Below, in pieces: positions 44,869 through 53,920 of a stretch of 64,000 nt of DNA. Location: assembly GCF_022095675.1 (NCBI RefSeq), contig NZ_JAHYSG010000002.1:124001-188000 (forward strand), given 5' to 3'. The DNA is from Dactylosporangium sp. AC04546. Lineage in GTDB: Bacteria; Actinomycetota; Actinomycetes; Mycobacteriales; Micromonosporaceae. The notes under the pieces were generated by a model. It searched no databases, was not told where the DNA came from, and worked only from the letters and a program-made list of their open reading frames with translations. The translations under genes were made by a program, and so were the position numbers. The first letter of the stretch is position 1. Every line of letters starts with the position of its first letter.

Positions 44869-45238
44869 GACTCCTCCTGCAGGTGGCCGAGCTGACATCC
44901 GCCGACGCTGCGGCATCGTCCCCTTTGATGTTGAGGATCGACCATCGACCGAAGGTGCAGCTAGAGCCACCGTGATGCCCCCGACAGCTGGACCGACGTA
45001 CCCACGCGTCGACCGCCATCGCTGCATGGAGCGCCCGCGCGATCATCGCCGAACGGCGGCCCGACGGCGCCTGCCTGCGGGAAGGGGAGATATCCGGGCG
45101 GTCGCGCCCGAGGCGTTCGTCGTGCGGCGGGATGCCCGCCGTGAGCTGCAGGGCGAGATCAGCGCGGACACCGAAGTGGCCTACTTCACTGCCAAGGCCG
45201 CCGACCGGGACCAGAGGTCAGCAGACGGTGCCGGGTGC
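44869..45238. other. Gene-free stretch between ABC operon and XRE gene
   Basis: This 370-bp stretch must carry the promoter of the polyamine-type operon; no strong -35/-10 pair was found. On the plus strand, 45099-45230 has coding-like third positions and reads AVAPEAFVVRRDARRELQGE followed by ISADTEVAYFTAKAADRDQ. It has no start, ribosome site or recognised family. It may be a gene remnant. Confidence 0.4.
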
Positions 45239-46471
45239 CTACACGCCGACGCTCAGGTGCCTGGCAAGTTCGGCAACCGAGGCTGGCGGGGTGCCCTGGC
45301 TGCGGCGCAGCACGTCGGTGAGCATCTCGCGGGCGATCGGCCGGCAGCGGACCTCGGACGGAGCGTGCCGGTCGGCCTCCAGCAGCATCTCGCCGGCCAC
45401 GTCGATGTCGCCGATCAGCACTCGGGCGCGGGCCTGGGTGAGGAAGTGCTGCGCCCGGCGCTCCGGCAGCAGCGCGTTGAACCCTCCGAGGTCCAGCCGT
45501 TCGTGTACCCCCACTGCCGTACGGCCCTCGCCGAGCTGGAGGGCCACGGCGGCGCGGTACAACTGTACGTTCGTCGGCCCGAAGCTGGTGCGGTAGTAGT
45601 TGTGGTCGCCGTTCAGGGCCAGCGCCGCCTCCTCCGCGCCGCCCAGCAGGTCGCGGGCGGTGGCGCTGTCACCGAGGCGCGCCGCGGCAAGGGCGGCCTG
45701 CAGCAGGAGCAGGCCGTAGACGGAGAGCCGCTCCGGCGAGCTGTCGCTGCCGTTGGTACCGGGTGCCAGCCGGTTGGCGAGGTTGATGGTGACTTCCAGC
45801 GCGGGCCGGACCCGGCCGAGGGAGTACATCGCCATCGATACCCGGGTGGTGGCGACACCGGCGAGCAACTGGTCGCCGGCACGCTGCGAAACGGTGAGCG
45901 ACCGGTCCGCGGCGATCCAGGACAGCTCGTGCTCGCCGAGCTTGCGCAGCACCGCCGACGAGATCTGGTAGACCTGTCCGAGCACGTGGGCGGCCTCCCG
46001 CGCGTGCGGGCCGTCGCCGTACGCGGTGTCGGCGGCCTGCGCCTCCCGCAGCAGGCGCGGCAGGCTCCGCCCGAGCGTGCCGTACTTCGCATGCTGGAAG
46101 GACAGCCAGGCATGAGCGACCGCCTTGCCCATCTCGCTCAGCGGCGGCGGCTCCGCAGGGGCAGAGCAGAAGGCGCTGATCTGGTCGTAGCGCTCCAGGG
46201 CCGCGCGAATCTCCTCGACCTCGACCCGGTCGACACCGTTGGGGTTCTCGGGACGGCGCTCCGGGTCCTTGCCGAGCAGGATCTGCACGTCGACCTTCAG
46301 CACCTCGGCGATCTCGTACACGACGGAGAACTTGTCGAGCCGGCGCACACCGCGCTCGACCTTGTCGACCCAGCTCTTCGACTTGCTGAGCCGATCGGCG
46401 AAGACCTGCTGGGACATCTTGCGCCGGTTCCGCCAGTACGCCACACGACGACCGATGGGCAATTCGTCCAC
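45239..46471 (-). CDS. XRE-type regulator with TPR-like C-terminal domain
   Basis: This 410-residue protein has an N-terminal Cro/C1-type helix-turn-helix (RKMSQQVFADRLSKSKSWVD, about 18-37) followed by about 330 residues of helical repeats resembling TPRs. The layout is common in actinomycete regulators of development and secondary metabolism. The GTG at 46471 is chosen: GGAGG lies 9 nt upstream and homologues start at DELPIGRRVAYWR. It ends 370 bp before the ABC operon and is divergent from the repeat membrane protein. Its ligand is unknown. Confidence 0.87.
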   Translation of the reverse strand: MDELPIGRRVAYWRNRRKMSQQVFADRLSKSKSWVDKVERGVRRLDKFSVVYEIAEVLKVDVQILLGKDPERRPENPNGVDRVEVEEIRAALERYDQISAFCSAPAEPPPLSEMGKAVAHAWLSFQHAKYGTLGRSLPRLLREAQAADTAYGDGPHAREAAHVLGQVYQISSAVLRKLGEHELSWIAADRSLTVSQRAGDQLLAGVATTRVSMAMYSLGRVRPALEVTINLANRLAPGTNGSDSSPERLSVYGLLLLQAALAAARLGDSATARDLLGGAEEAALALNGDHNYYRTSFGPTNVQLYRAAVALQLGEGRTAVGVHERLDLGGFNALLPERRAQHFLTQARARVLIGDIDVAGEMLLEADRHAPSEVRCRPIAREMLTDVLRRSQGTPPASVAELARHLSVGV

Positions 46472-46740
46472 GCCGCTCACCCTCCGAACAAGCGGGATCC
46501 CTGCGCGACCATCACCCACAGGCATCGCGAATTACCTAAACGTAGCTGCAACATTGCTCCATGTCGACAGGTCTACACCCCACGGTGTACTCACACCTAT
46601 GCCAGGCATGCAAGATCCGCTCAGCTTCGGTTCCATCGACGAGCCGACCATCGCACCCACATCCAGGTCCTCGAAGGCGGTGAGGAAGCGTTCATGCGTC
46701 GGATCGAGCACGCTCCGGACCAGATGCCGGTCACGGGCTC

Positions 46741-48147
46741 ATGCACATGCATGTCGACCTGTACGGTGCTCGGGTGACAACGCCGCCCTCCCCTGCCGGC
46801 CCGAACCCGGACTTTCCTGCGTGGAGCACGCCTGACGCCCCTGCACCTGGCATGCCGGCCTCCGGCACGCCTTCGTATGGGCCGCCGGCCTCCGGCATGC
46901 CTGCATACGGGCCGCCGACCTCAGGCATGCCTACGTCTGGGCCGCCGACCTCCGGCATGCCCGCGTACGGGGCGCCGACCACCGGCATGCCTGCATACGG
47001 GCCGCCGACCTCAGGCATGCCCGCGTACGGGCCGCCGACCACCGGCATGCCCGCGTACGGGGCGCCGGACGCGTCCGGAATGCCGCCCGCCGGTGCTCCC
47101 AACTGGGGCGCGCCAGCCACCGGTGCCGTCATCGGCGGCCCGGGCACGGGGTGGCCGAACGGTGCCCCGGTCGCGCCCGCGAGGTCGAGGAACAAGCTGG
47201 TCGTCGGCGTCGTCGCCGTCGTGCTCCTGCTGCTGTGCGGTGTCGGTGGGGTCGCGGCCTTCGTCGTCGGCGGTGACCCCGAGCAGAACCCGACCTCCCA
47301 GGGTGGCGGCTCATCGGCGAGCCGGAAGCCGAGCAAGGCGCCGGAGCCGTTGACGGCCACCGCGTATCAGACGCTCCTGACCGACGTCGACGGGCTGATG
47401 GGGCCGGCGTGGCAGAAGGTCGTCGCGGCGAAGAACCAGACGGCGACGGCCGAGGCCGCGCAGGCGTTGGCCGAGGCGGTCAAGACGAGCGGGCCCAAGT
47501 TCGCGGACGTCACCCCGCCGAACGAGGCGGCCGCCGGCCACGAGCAGATCAAGCGGGCGTTCGAGTCGTTGAGCAGCGACTTCAGCGCCCTGGCCGGGTC
47601 CGCGAAGTCGGGCGAGATCTGCGCCGGCTCCTCGGCGGTCGCCCAGGTGACCGGGTCACAGTCGGCGACCTATCTCCGGGAGGCGGTCAAGGCCTTCGGG
47701 TCCGCCTTCAAGTTCGGCGCATGGCTGCCGGCACCGGTCGCCCAGCAGACCCGCACACTGGCCAACGGCACCATGGTGAAGAAGGGGACCCTCAACGGCT
47801 CGGGCGAATTCACGATCAACAACAGCGGCAGCCCGACCGACGTGGTCGTGAGCCTCGTACCGAACGGCACCAAGGTCGCGGCCTGGACGGTCTACGTCTC
47901 GGCCGGCAAGACCTTCAAGGTCAAGCGGGTCAAGGACGGCACCTACCAGGTGTACATGGCCACCGGCGTCGACTGGGACGCGGGCGCCGCCGGCTTCACC
48001 CGTTCCTGCGACTTCGAGAAGTTCGAGGACATCTTCGAGTTCACGACCACGAGCAGGCAGTACACCACCTGGGAGATCACCCTCAAGGCCAGCGTCGGCG
48101 GCAACGCCGACACCGACACGGTCAACCCCGGCGACTTCCCGCAGTGA
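46741..48147 (+). CDS. Membrane protein with decapeptide repeats and secreted domain
   Basis: The 468-residue product starts with a Pro/Gly-rich region carrying seven tandem ten-residue units of the kind GPPTSGMPAY (37-109), then a membrane helix VVGVVAVVLLLLCGVGGVAA (about 153-178). A Ser/Gly linker and an exposed domain with a helical part (TAYQTLLTDVDGLMGPAWQK) and a beta-rich part follow. It is a type II membrane protein facing outward. No family is recognised for the outer domain. The start could also be the GTG at 46774. A strong hairpin terminator follows. Confidence 0.75.
   Translation: MHMHVDLYGARVTTPPSPAGPNPDFPAWSTPDAPAPGMPASGTPSYGPPASGMPAYGPPTSGMPTSGPPTSGMPAYGAPTTGMPAYGPPTSGMPAYGPPTTGMPAYGAPDASGMPPAGAPNWGAPATGAVIGGPGTGWPNGAPVAPARSRNKLVVGVVAVVLLLLCGVGGVAAFVVGGDPEQNPTSQGGGSSASRKPSKAPEPLTATAYQTLLTDVDGLMGPAWQKVVAAKNQTATAEAAQALAEAVKTSGPKFADVTPPNEAAAGHEQIKRAFESLSSDFSALAGSAKSGEICAGSSAVAQVTGSQSATYLREAVKAFGSAFKFGAWLPAPVAQQTRTLANGTMVKKGTLNGSGEFTINNSGSPTDVVVSLVPNGTKVAAWTVYVSAGKTFKVKRVKDGTYQVYMATGVDWDAGAAGFTRSCDFEKFEDIFEFTTTSRQYTTWEITLKASVGGNADTDTVNPGDFPQ
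46849..47067 (+). repeat. 30-bp in-frame tandem repeat array
   Basis: About seven units of 30 bp, each encoding a version of G(P/A)P(T/A)(S/T)GMPAY, lie in frame in the cytoplasmic part of the membrane protein. Units differ by a few synonymous and conservative changes. Such arrays vary in copy number by slippage. They are coding and not a CRISPR array. Confidence 0.85.
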
Positions 48148-48156
48148 CCAGGGTGC

Positions 48157-48193
48157 GCGGCGGCTGCTCACTGCCATGCTGAGCGGCCGCCGC
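48157..48193 (+). terminator. Strong hairpin terminator
   Basis: GCGGCGGCTGCTCA (48157-48170) pairs with TGAGCGGCCGCCGC (48180-48193) over 14 positions, with one G-T pair, around a 9-nt loop. It starts 10 bp after the stop of the repeat membrane protein. Confidence 0.8.
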
Positions 48194-48221
48194 CGGCCCG
48201 CCGGGAAGGGCGGCCGCGTCG

Positions 48222-48646
48222 TTGCCGGCAATCGCCTCGGTGGTGCGCCGCCGCGCCACGGCCGGGCTGGCCGAGCGCAGCTGGGTGGTGGAGAGCGACT
48301 TCCTGCACCCGGAGGGCACCGGCCAGACCCAGGGTGTCGCCGTGCCGTGCCGTACCCGGCGCGGCCCGGGCACCGGCCGTTCCGTTACCTCGGCCGAGTC
48401 CTCGCCCGGGAGCTCTGGCCGGCTCGACCGGCCGGCGAACACGTCGACGTCCTGACCGCCGTCGGCTTCGGGCTCACCGGCGGCAACGGCGCGCTGCGGC
48501 TGCGGCGGCTGGTGGACACCTTCGGCCAGACCCGCGACGTGGACTGCGGCACGGTCGTGCCCGCCGAGAGCCGCACCGTGCCGGGAAACCCGGACCTGGT
48601 CGCGATGCCACCGCGGATCAGCCGCCGCGGCCTGGCAGTCCGGTGA
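48222..48646 (+). pseudogene. Probable frameshifted gene remnant, unidentified
   Basis: Two adjoining plus-strand frames show strong coding base use. The first runs from 48222 (LAERSWVVESDFLHPEGTGQ) to about 48370. Another frame then continues with FRYLGRVLARELWP and VDVLTAVGFGLTGGNGALRL to a TGA at 48644. A frameshift near 48360-48375 would join them. No ribosome site or family is recognised. It lies between the terminator of the membrane protein and the convergent DUF885 gene. Confidence 0.35.
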
Positions 48647-48756
48647 CCGGATGGTCGATGTGGCCGCGGTCGCCCGCGAGCGGATCGGCGCCGCGGCGGC
48701 CGCGGCCGGCGCCTCGGCGAGCTTCGCGGCGACGATGCTCGCCACCGCCTCGACGG

Positions 48757-50430
48757 TCACCGTGGCCCGGTCCTGATCAGCCCCCGGGACCAGGCGGTGA
48801 CCCGCTCGGCGAGGATGTCCAGCGGCAGTGGGCCACAGGTCAGTACCGTGTCGTGGAAGGCGCGGATGTCGAACCGGTCGCCGAGCGCGGCCCGGGCATC
48901 CTCGCGCAGCCGGCGGATCTCCAGGCGGCCGACCATGTACGCCAGGGCCTGGCCCGGGTCGGCGATGTACCGGTCGGTCTCGGACTGGATCTCGACCTCC
49001 GGCATCACGGTGTTGGCCCGCAGGTAGTCCACGACCTGCTCGCGGCTCCAGCCCTTGGCGTGGATGCCGGTGTCCACGACGAGCCGGGCGGCGCGCATCG
49101 AGTCGGTGGCGAGCATGCCCAGGCGGGCGAGCGGGCCCGAGTACAGCCCCATCTCGTCGGCGAGGCGCTCCGCGTAGAGGCCCCAGCCCTCGCCGTACGC
49201 GGTGAACATGCCGATCCGGCGCAGCAACGGCAGCCCGGTCAGCTCGAGGGCGAGACTGATCTGCAGGTGGTGGCCGGGGACGCCCTCGTGGAAGGCGGTC
49301 GCCTCGCTGAGGGTGCGGTCACGGCCGCCCGGCTGGGACGTATTGGCGAAGTAGATGCCCGGGCGGCTGCCGTCGACCGCCGGGGCGAGATAGTAGGCGG
49401 CGGGCGCGCCCGGGGCCTCGTCGGCCGGGACCGCCGCGACCGTGCACCGCTGCGCCGGCAGCGTGCCGAACCAGTCCGGTGCGGCCTTCTCGGCGCGCTC
49501 GATCGTCTGCCGTGCGGCGTCGAGGATCTCCTCGCCGTCGCGCCAGCGCAGCGCCGGATCGGTCCGCAGGCGCCGCATGACGGCGTCGGTGTCGTCCGTG
49601 CCGAACGCCTCCGCGCCGATTTCCGCGAACTCGCTGCGCAGCCCGGCGATCAGGTCGAGCCCGATGGCGTGCAGTTCGTCCGGGGTGCGGCCGGTCGTGG
49701 TGTGCAGGCGCACCTGCCGCGCGTACAGGTCGTCGCCGCCGGGCAGAAAGCACATGCCGGCCTCGTCCAGGCCGCGGGAGGCGGGCGCGATCTCGCCGGC
49801 GAGCACCTCCCGGTAGGCGGCGATGGCGGGCCGGACGACCTCGGCGACGAGGCGGTCCCGCTCGGCGGCGAACCCGTCGTCCTCGGCGGCCGGTTTGCGC
49901 AGTGGGTCGCCGTCGGGGTTGGCCAGATACCGGTCCAGGTGGGCGACGGCCCCCTCGACCAGATGCCGCACCGGCCGCCGGCCCGCGGCGATCCCGTCGC
50001 GGTGCCGCTGGGCGATCTGGGCCAGGGACTCCGGCAGCTGCTTGAGCCGGGCGAGGTAGCCGTGGGCCCGGTCGGTGTCGCTCAGGGCCACCATCGGCAG
50101 CTGGACCAGCAGCGCCGCGGCCGGTGCCGTCCAGGTGTCGGTGATCGCGTACTCGGTGGCGCGCACCTCGACGGTGTCCACGATCGACTGTGCCTGCTGC
50201 ACGACGACGCCGAGGGTCAGCCGGTCGTCGTCGCCGAGGCCGGCCGGATCCAGTTCGCCGGCGCGGCCGGCGATCGCGAGCGCGCGCTCCTTGATGGCGG
50301 TGTCGCCGGCCTCCGTGTAGTCCCGCATCCGGTCGTCGCGGCCGGGGATGCCGAGCAGCGACGCGCCGATGGGGAAGAAGTCGAGCATCACCTCGAGCAG
50401 TTCGTCAGCGAGCTGGTTGACAGTGGACAT
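48757..50430 (-). CDS. DUF885 family protein, predicted metal-dependent hydrolase
   Basis: This 557-residue protein is of the DUF885 family. The metallopeptidase-like motif AFHEGVPGHHLQ and the later EGWGLYAERLADEMG supply His and Glu ligands for a zinc site. Family members are thought to be carboxypeptidase-like or ester hydrolases; few are characterised. No signal peptide is visible. It directly follows, on the same strand, a fragment of sigma region 4, showing that an ECF sigma gene once preceded it. Confidence 0.85.
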   Translation of the reverse strand: MSTVNQLADELLEVMLDFFPIGASLLGIPGRDDRMRDYTEAGDTAIKERALAIAGRAGELDPAGLGDDDRLTLGVVVQQAQSIVDTVEVRATEYAITDTWTAPAAALLVQLPMVALSDTDRAHGYLARLKQLPESLAQIAQRHRDGIAAGRRPVRHLVEGAVAHLDRYLANPDGDPLRKPAAEDDGFAAERDRLVAEVVRPAIAAYREVLAGEIAPASRGLDEAGMCFLPGGDDLYARQVRLHTTTGRTPDELHAIGLDLIAGLRSEFAEIGAEAFGTDDTDAVMRRLRTDPALRWRDGEEILDAARQTIERAEKAAPDWFGTLPAQRCTVAAVPADEAPGAPAAYYLAPAVDGSRPGIYFANTSQPGGRDRTLSEATAFHEGVPGHHLQISLALELTGLPLLRRIGMFTAYGEGWGLYAERLADEMGLYSGPLARLGMLATDSMRAARLVVDTGIHAKGWSREQVVDYLRANTVMPEVEIQSETDRYIADPGQALAYMVGRLEIRRLREDARAALGDRFDIRAFHDTVLTCGPLPLDILAERVTAWSRGLIRTGPR

Positions 50431-50449
50431 GTCGCCTCCGCTATGGGGT

Positions 50450-50557
50450 TCAGCCGCCGTCCAGGCTGGCGCGGACGTGCCGGCGGGCGTCGTGGATGCG
50501 GGACTTCAGGGTGCCCGCCGGGATGTCCAGGTGGTCGGCGATCTCCTTCGACACAGA
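50450..50557 (-). pseudogene. ECF sigma factor, region 4 fragment
   Basis: The last 35 codons before a TGA at 50452-50450 read SVSKEIADHLDIPAGTLKSR followed by IHDARRHVRASLDGG. This is the DNA-binding helix-turn-helix of sigma region 4.2 and a normal C-terminus. Upstream the sequence no longer resembles a sigma factor. It ends 19 bp before the DUF885 gene. Confidence 0.7.
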
Positions 50558-50908
50558 TTCGTGGCATGCCTGCCGGATGTGACGCAGCCGGGTTCGAGGG
50601 CACTCGAACACCCCACTGAAGCACACATGCTGTGCCACGCCAATCGGCGGTGGCGCCCGTGAGTGCGGCCGCGGCCTGCCTTCGCCGGTGCTGAGCCCGA
50701 CGGCCCGGCCAGGTCGAGAGAACGGCGGATGCCGAGCGGACCGCCTCGGTGGCTTCCTGCCTGAGACGCCGGGCAGCGTCACGACACCCAGGTCACACGG
50801 CTCGAGCGGCGACACTGGCGTTCAAACTATGCTGATAATCATCTTACTATGGTGTTCTAGCCGCGTTCGAAGGTAGGATCGCGAAGCCTGACCTTGACTG
50901 GAGGAACC
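50558..50908 (+). promoter_or_regulatory. Gene-free region and promoter of the oxidative cluster
   Basis: 50558-50820 holds no convincing gene on either strand. 50821-50879 is an AT-rich island with the palindrome TGATAATCA (50833-50841) and -10 candidates TACTAT (50845-50850) and TAGGAT (50874-50879). A ribosome site GGAGGA then leads to the ATG of the Baeyer-Villiger monooxygenase. The palindrome is a candidate operator, but no regulator gene is present nearby. Confidence 0.5.
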
Positions 50909-52561
50909 ATGACCGAGACCGCGTCCAGGCCCACGACGGCAGCCGCCAGCCCGGAGGACAACAGCGGCGTCCGCTCGTACGACGTCGTGATCGTGGGTGC
51001 GGGGCTGACCGGCATGTACCAGCTCAAGCTGGTCCGGGAGCTCGGCCTGTCCGTCCGGGTCCTGGAGGCCGGGGACGGCGTCGGCGGCACATGGTTCTGG
51101 AATCGCTACCCGGGCGCACGGCTCGACTCGGAGTCGTACTCGTACCAGTACTCGTGGGACGAGGAGCTGCTGCAGGAGTGGAAGTGGGAGGAGATGTTCG
51201 CCGGCCAGCCCGAGCTGGAGGCGTACTACAACCGGGTCGCCGACAAGCACGACCTCCGCAAGGACATCGACCTCGGCGCGCGGGTGGAGGGCATGGTCTT
51301 CGACGAGGAGACCGACGACTGGACGTTGCGCTGCACCGACGGCCGGACCTACCGCGCTCACGTGGTCGTGATGGCCAGCGGCATCCTCTCCGACCCGAAC
51401 TTCCCGAAGATCCCCGGGCTCGAGAACTTCAAGGGCGAGTGGTACCACACCTCGCTCTGGCCCAAGGAGAAGATCGACTTCGCCGGCAAGCGGATCGCCG
51501 TCATCGGTACCGGCGCCACCGGAGTCCAGGTGATCCCTGAGGTGGCCAGGACCGCCGGGCACCTGACCGTGTTCCAGCGCACCGCCAACTGGGCCGTCCC
51601 GCTGCGCAACCGTCCGCTGTCCGAGCAGGACATGGACGAGATCCGCGCGGGTTACCCGGAGATGTTCCCGTTCCTTCGCAACTCCTTCAGCGGCTTCCTG
51701 CACACCTGGGACAAGACCAAGTCCACCGAGGTCACCCCCGAGGAGCGGGACGCCCGCTACGAGGAGGCGTTCAACTCCCCCGGGTTCACCAAGTGGATCG
51801 GGCTCTACAACGACCTGGCCTACGACGCCGAGGCGAACAGGATCTACTGCGACTTCCTCGCCTCGAAGGTCCGTCAGCGGGTCAACGACCCGGAGACGGC
51901 CGAGAAGCTGATCCCGAACGACCACTACTTCGGCACCAAGCGGGTCCCCTGCGAGACCAACTACTACGAGACCTACAACCGCGACAATGTCGACCTCGTC
52001 CTGCTCAAGGAGAACCCGATCAAGGCGTTCACCGAGAAGGGCATCCTCACCGCCGAGGGTGAGCTCGAGGTGGACATGATCATCTTGGCCACCGGGTTCG
52101 ACGCCTTCACCGGCGCCCTGAACAAGATCGACATTCGCGGACTGGGCGGCCAGACCTTGCGCGACAAGTGGAAGGACGGCCCGCTCACGTACCTGGGCAT
52201 GCAGGTCTCCGGGTTCCCGAACATGTTCGTCGTCGGCGGCCCGCACGGCAAGGGCGGCCACGGCAACGGCCCCCGATGCTCCGAGCCCGTCGTCGAGTGG
52301 GTCGCCCACGTCGTCGGCGACATCTTCACCCACCCGTGGCGCCGCGTGGAGGCCGATCCCCAAGCTGAGCAGGAGTGGACCGCCGGCGTGATCTCCACCG
52401 CCGCCGGCACGCTCCAGGCCTCGGCCAAGTCGATCTTCTTCGGCGACAACATCGAGGGCAAGCCGCGCGTCTACGTCGCCTACCTCGGGGCCCTGCCCGA
52501 GTTCGTCGACAAGCTCTACGACGCCCGCCAGGCCGGCTACCGCGGCTTCATCCTGAGCTGA
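50909..52561 (+). CDS. Flavin-dependent Baeyer-Villiger monooxygenase
   Basis: This 550-residue class B flavoprotein has an FAD loop GAGLTG at 30-35, the Baeyer-Villiger fingerprint FKGEWYHTSLWP at 174-185 and an NADPH loop GTGATG at 200-205. GGTWFWNRYPGARLDSES is typical of the cyclohexanone/phenylacetone monooxygenase branch. It would insert oxygen next to a ketone to give an ester or lactone. GGAGGAACC precedes the ATG at 50909, chosen over an upstream in-frame ATG. It opens the plus-strand part of the cluster. Confidence 0.93.
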   Translation: MTETASRPTTAAASPEDNSGVRSYDVVIVGAGLTGMYQLKLVRELGLSVRVLEAGDGVGGTWFWNRYPGARLDSESYSYQYSWDEELLQEWKWEEMFAGQPELEAYYNRVADKHDLRKDIDLGARVEGMVFDEETDDWTLRCTDGRTYRAHVVVMASGILSDPNFPKIPGLENFKGEWYHTSLWPKEKIDFAGKRIAVIGTGATGVQVIPEVARTAGHLTVFQRTANWAVPLRNRPLSEQDMDEIRAGYPEMFPFLRNSFSGFLHTWDKTKSTEVTPEERDARYEEAFNSPGFTKWIGLYNDLAYDAEANRIYCDFLASKVRQRVNDPETAEKLIPNDHYFGTKRVPCETNYYETYNRDNVDLVLLKENPIKAFTEKGILTAEGELEVDMIILATGFDAFTGALNKIDIRGLGGQTLRDKWKDGPLTYLGMQVSGFPNMFVVGGPHGKGGHGNGPRCSEPVVEWVAHVVGDIFTHPWRRVEADPQAEQEWTAGVISTAAGTLQASAKSIFFGDNIEGKPRVYVAYLGALPEFVDKLYDARQAGYRGFILS

Positions 52562-52699
52562 CGTGACGCGTCGCGTCGCGTCGTGCTCGGGCGCGGCGTC
52601 GCGGCCGTCGCGCCTGAGCTCCCGTACACCGCGTCGCAGACCAGACCGCCGCCGGCGTGACCGCCAACTGGACGGCCGCGCCCGATCTGGAGGTACCGA

Positions 52700-53881
52700 A
52701 TGAAGCCGGAGCCGTTCGTCCTCGATGTGCCTGAGGCGGACCTGGAGGACCTTGATCGCCGGCTGGCGCAGACGCGGTTCCCGCTCGACGTCGACAACGC
52801 CGACGGACGCTACGGCATCTCCACCGAGCGGTTGCGCGGGCTCGTCGAGTACTGGCGGCACGACTTCGACTGGCGGGCGCAGGAGCGGGCGATCAACGCC
52901 CTGACGATGTTCACCGTGGAGATCGACGGCCTGCCGATCCACTACGTCCACGTACGGGGGAAGGGGCCGGCGCCGGCGCCGCTGGTGCTCAGCCACGGAT
53001 TCCCGTGGACGTTCTGGGACTTCCACCGCGTGATCGGGCAGCTCACCGACCCGGCGGCGCACGGCGGCGACCCGGCCGACGCGTTCGACGTCGTCGTCCC
53101 GTCCCTGCCGGGATTCGGCTTCTCCTCGCCGCTGCCGCGCTCCGGCGTCAACTTCCTGACCACGGCGGACGTGTGGGTCACGCTGATGACCGAGGTGCTG
53201 GGCTACGACCGGTTCGCCGCACACGGCGGGGACTGGGGCGCGCAGGTCACCGCACAGCTCGGCCACAAGTATGCCGACCGCCTGCTCGGCATCCACCTGA
53301 CCAGTCTGATCTCGTTCCCGGCGGGGTGGAACTCCGACCGGCCGTGGAACCTGCTGCAGAAGGCGGCCGACGCCGCGAGCCCCGAGCACCGGGCCGCCGT
53401 CGTCGCGTGGGAGAAGCGGCGCGTCGGGCACCTGGTGCCGCAGATCGTGCACCCGCAGACGATCTCCCACGGCCTCAACGACTCCCCGGCCGGACTCCTG
53501 GCCTGGCTCACCGAGCGGCGGCTGGCCTGGATGGACCACCGGCAGCCGGTCGACGACATCTTCCCACCGGACTTCCTGATCACGACGGCGGCGCTCTACT
53601 GGTTCACGCAGACCTACCCGAGCGCGGCGCGGTACTACGCCGAGGCGGCCACCCACCCGTGGCAGCCCTCGCATGACCGGACACCGGTGATCCAGGCCCC
53701 GGCCGGGCTCTCCGTGTTCCTCGACGACAACCCGCCCGGGGCCCGCTTCGACTGGCTGCCCGCGATGTACGCCGACATCGTGCACCAGGCCGAACACAAG
53801 GTCGGTGGCCACTTCGGCGCCATGGAACGCCCGGACGACGTGGTGGCCGACCTCCGCGCCACCTTCCGAACCTTGCGTTGA
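52700..53881 (+). CDS. Epoxide hydrolase (alpha/beta fold, EHN type), copy 1
   Basis: This 393-residue microsomal-type epoxide hydrolase has the N-terminal EHN lid region, the oxyanion motif HGFPWTF, nucleophile Asp178 in GGDWGAQ, and the C-terminal His at about 371 in KVGGHFGAMERPDD. It opens epoxides to diols, or may cleave the lactone made by the monooxygenase. It lies 138 bp after that gene and 39 bp before the GMC oxidoreductase gene on the same strand. A second family member lies at 60297-61469. Confidence 0.92.
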   Translation: MKPEPFVLDVPEADLEDLDRRLAQTRFPLDVDNADGRYGISTERLRGLVEYWRHDFDWRAQERAINALTMFTVEIDGLPIHYVHVRGKGPAPAPLVLSHGFPWTFWDFHRVIGQLTDPAAHGGDPADAFDVVVPSLPGFGFSSPLPRSGVNFLTTADVWVTLMTEVLGYDRFAAHGGDWGAQVTAQLGHKYADRLLGIHLTSLISFPAGWNSDRPWNLLQKAADAASPEHRAAVVAWEKRRVGHLVPQIVHPQTISHGLNDSPAGLLAWLTERRLAWMDHRQPVDDIFPPDFLITTAALYWFTQTYPSAARYYAEAATHPWQPSHDRTPVIQAPAGLSVFLDDNPPGARFDWLPAMYADIVHQAEHKVGGHFGAMERPDDVVADLRATFRTLR

Positions 53882-53906
53882 AGCGCATCGAGCTGAAGCG
53901 CATCGA
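53879..53906 (+). repeat. 13-bp direct repeat over a stop codon
   Basis: TGAAGCGCATCGA occurs at 53879-53891 and again at 53894-53906. The first copy supplies the stop codon of the epoxide hydrolase. The second lies just before the ribosome site of the GMC gene. It looks like a small tandem duplication. Confidence 0.8.
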
Positions 53907-53920
53907 AAGGAACGACGAGC

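Noticed and set aside
45099..45230. Plus-strand frame upstream of the XRE gene as a real small gene
   Set aside because: Coding-like bases but no start, no ribosome site, and it runs antisense into the XRE gene; recorded only as a possible remnant.
46849..47067. CRISPR-like regular repeats
   Set aside because: The 30-bp units are contiguous, without spacers, and encode an in-frame decapeptide.
48122..48760. 212-codon minus-strand open frame
   Set aside because: Composition is repetitive Ala/Arg, with no ribosome site. The plus strand of the same stretch has better coding base use.
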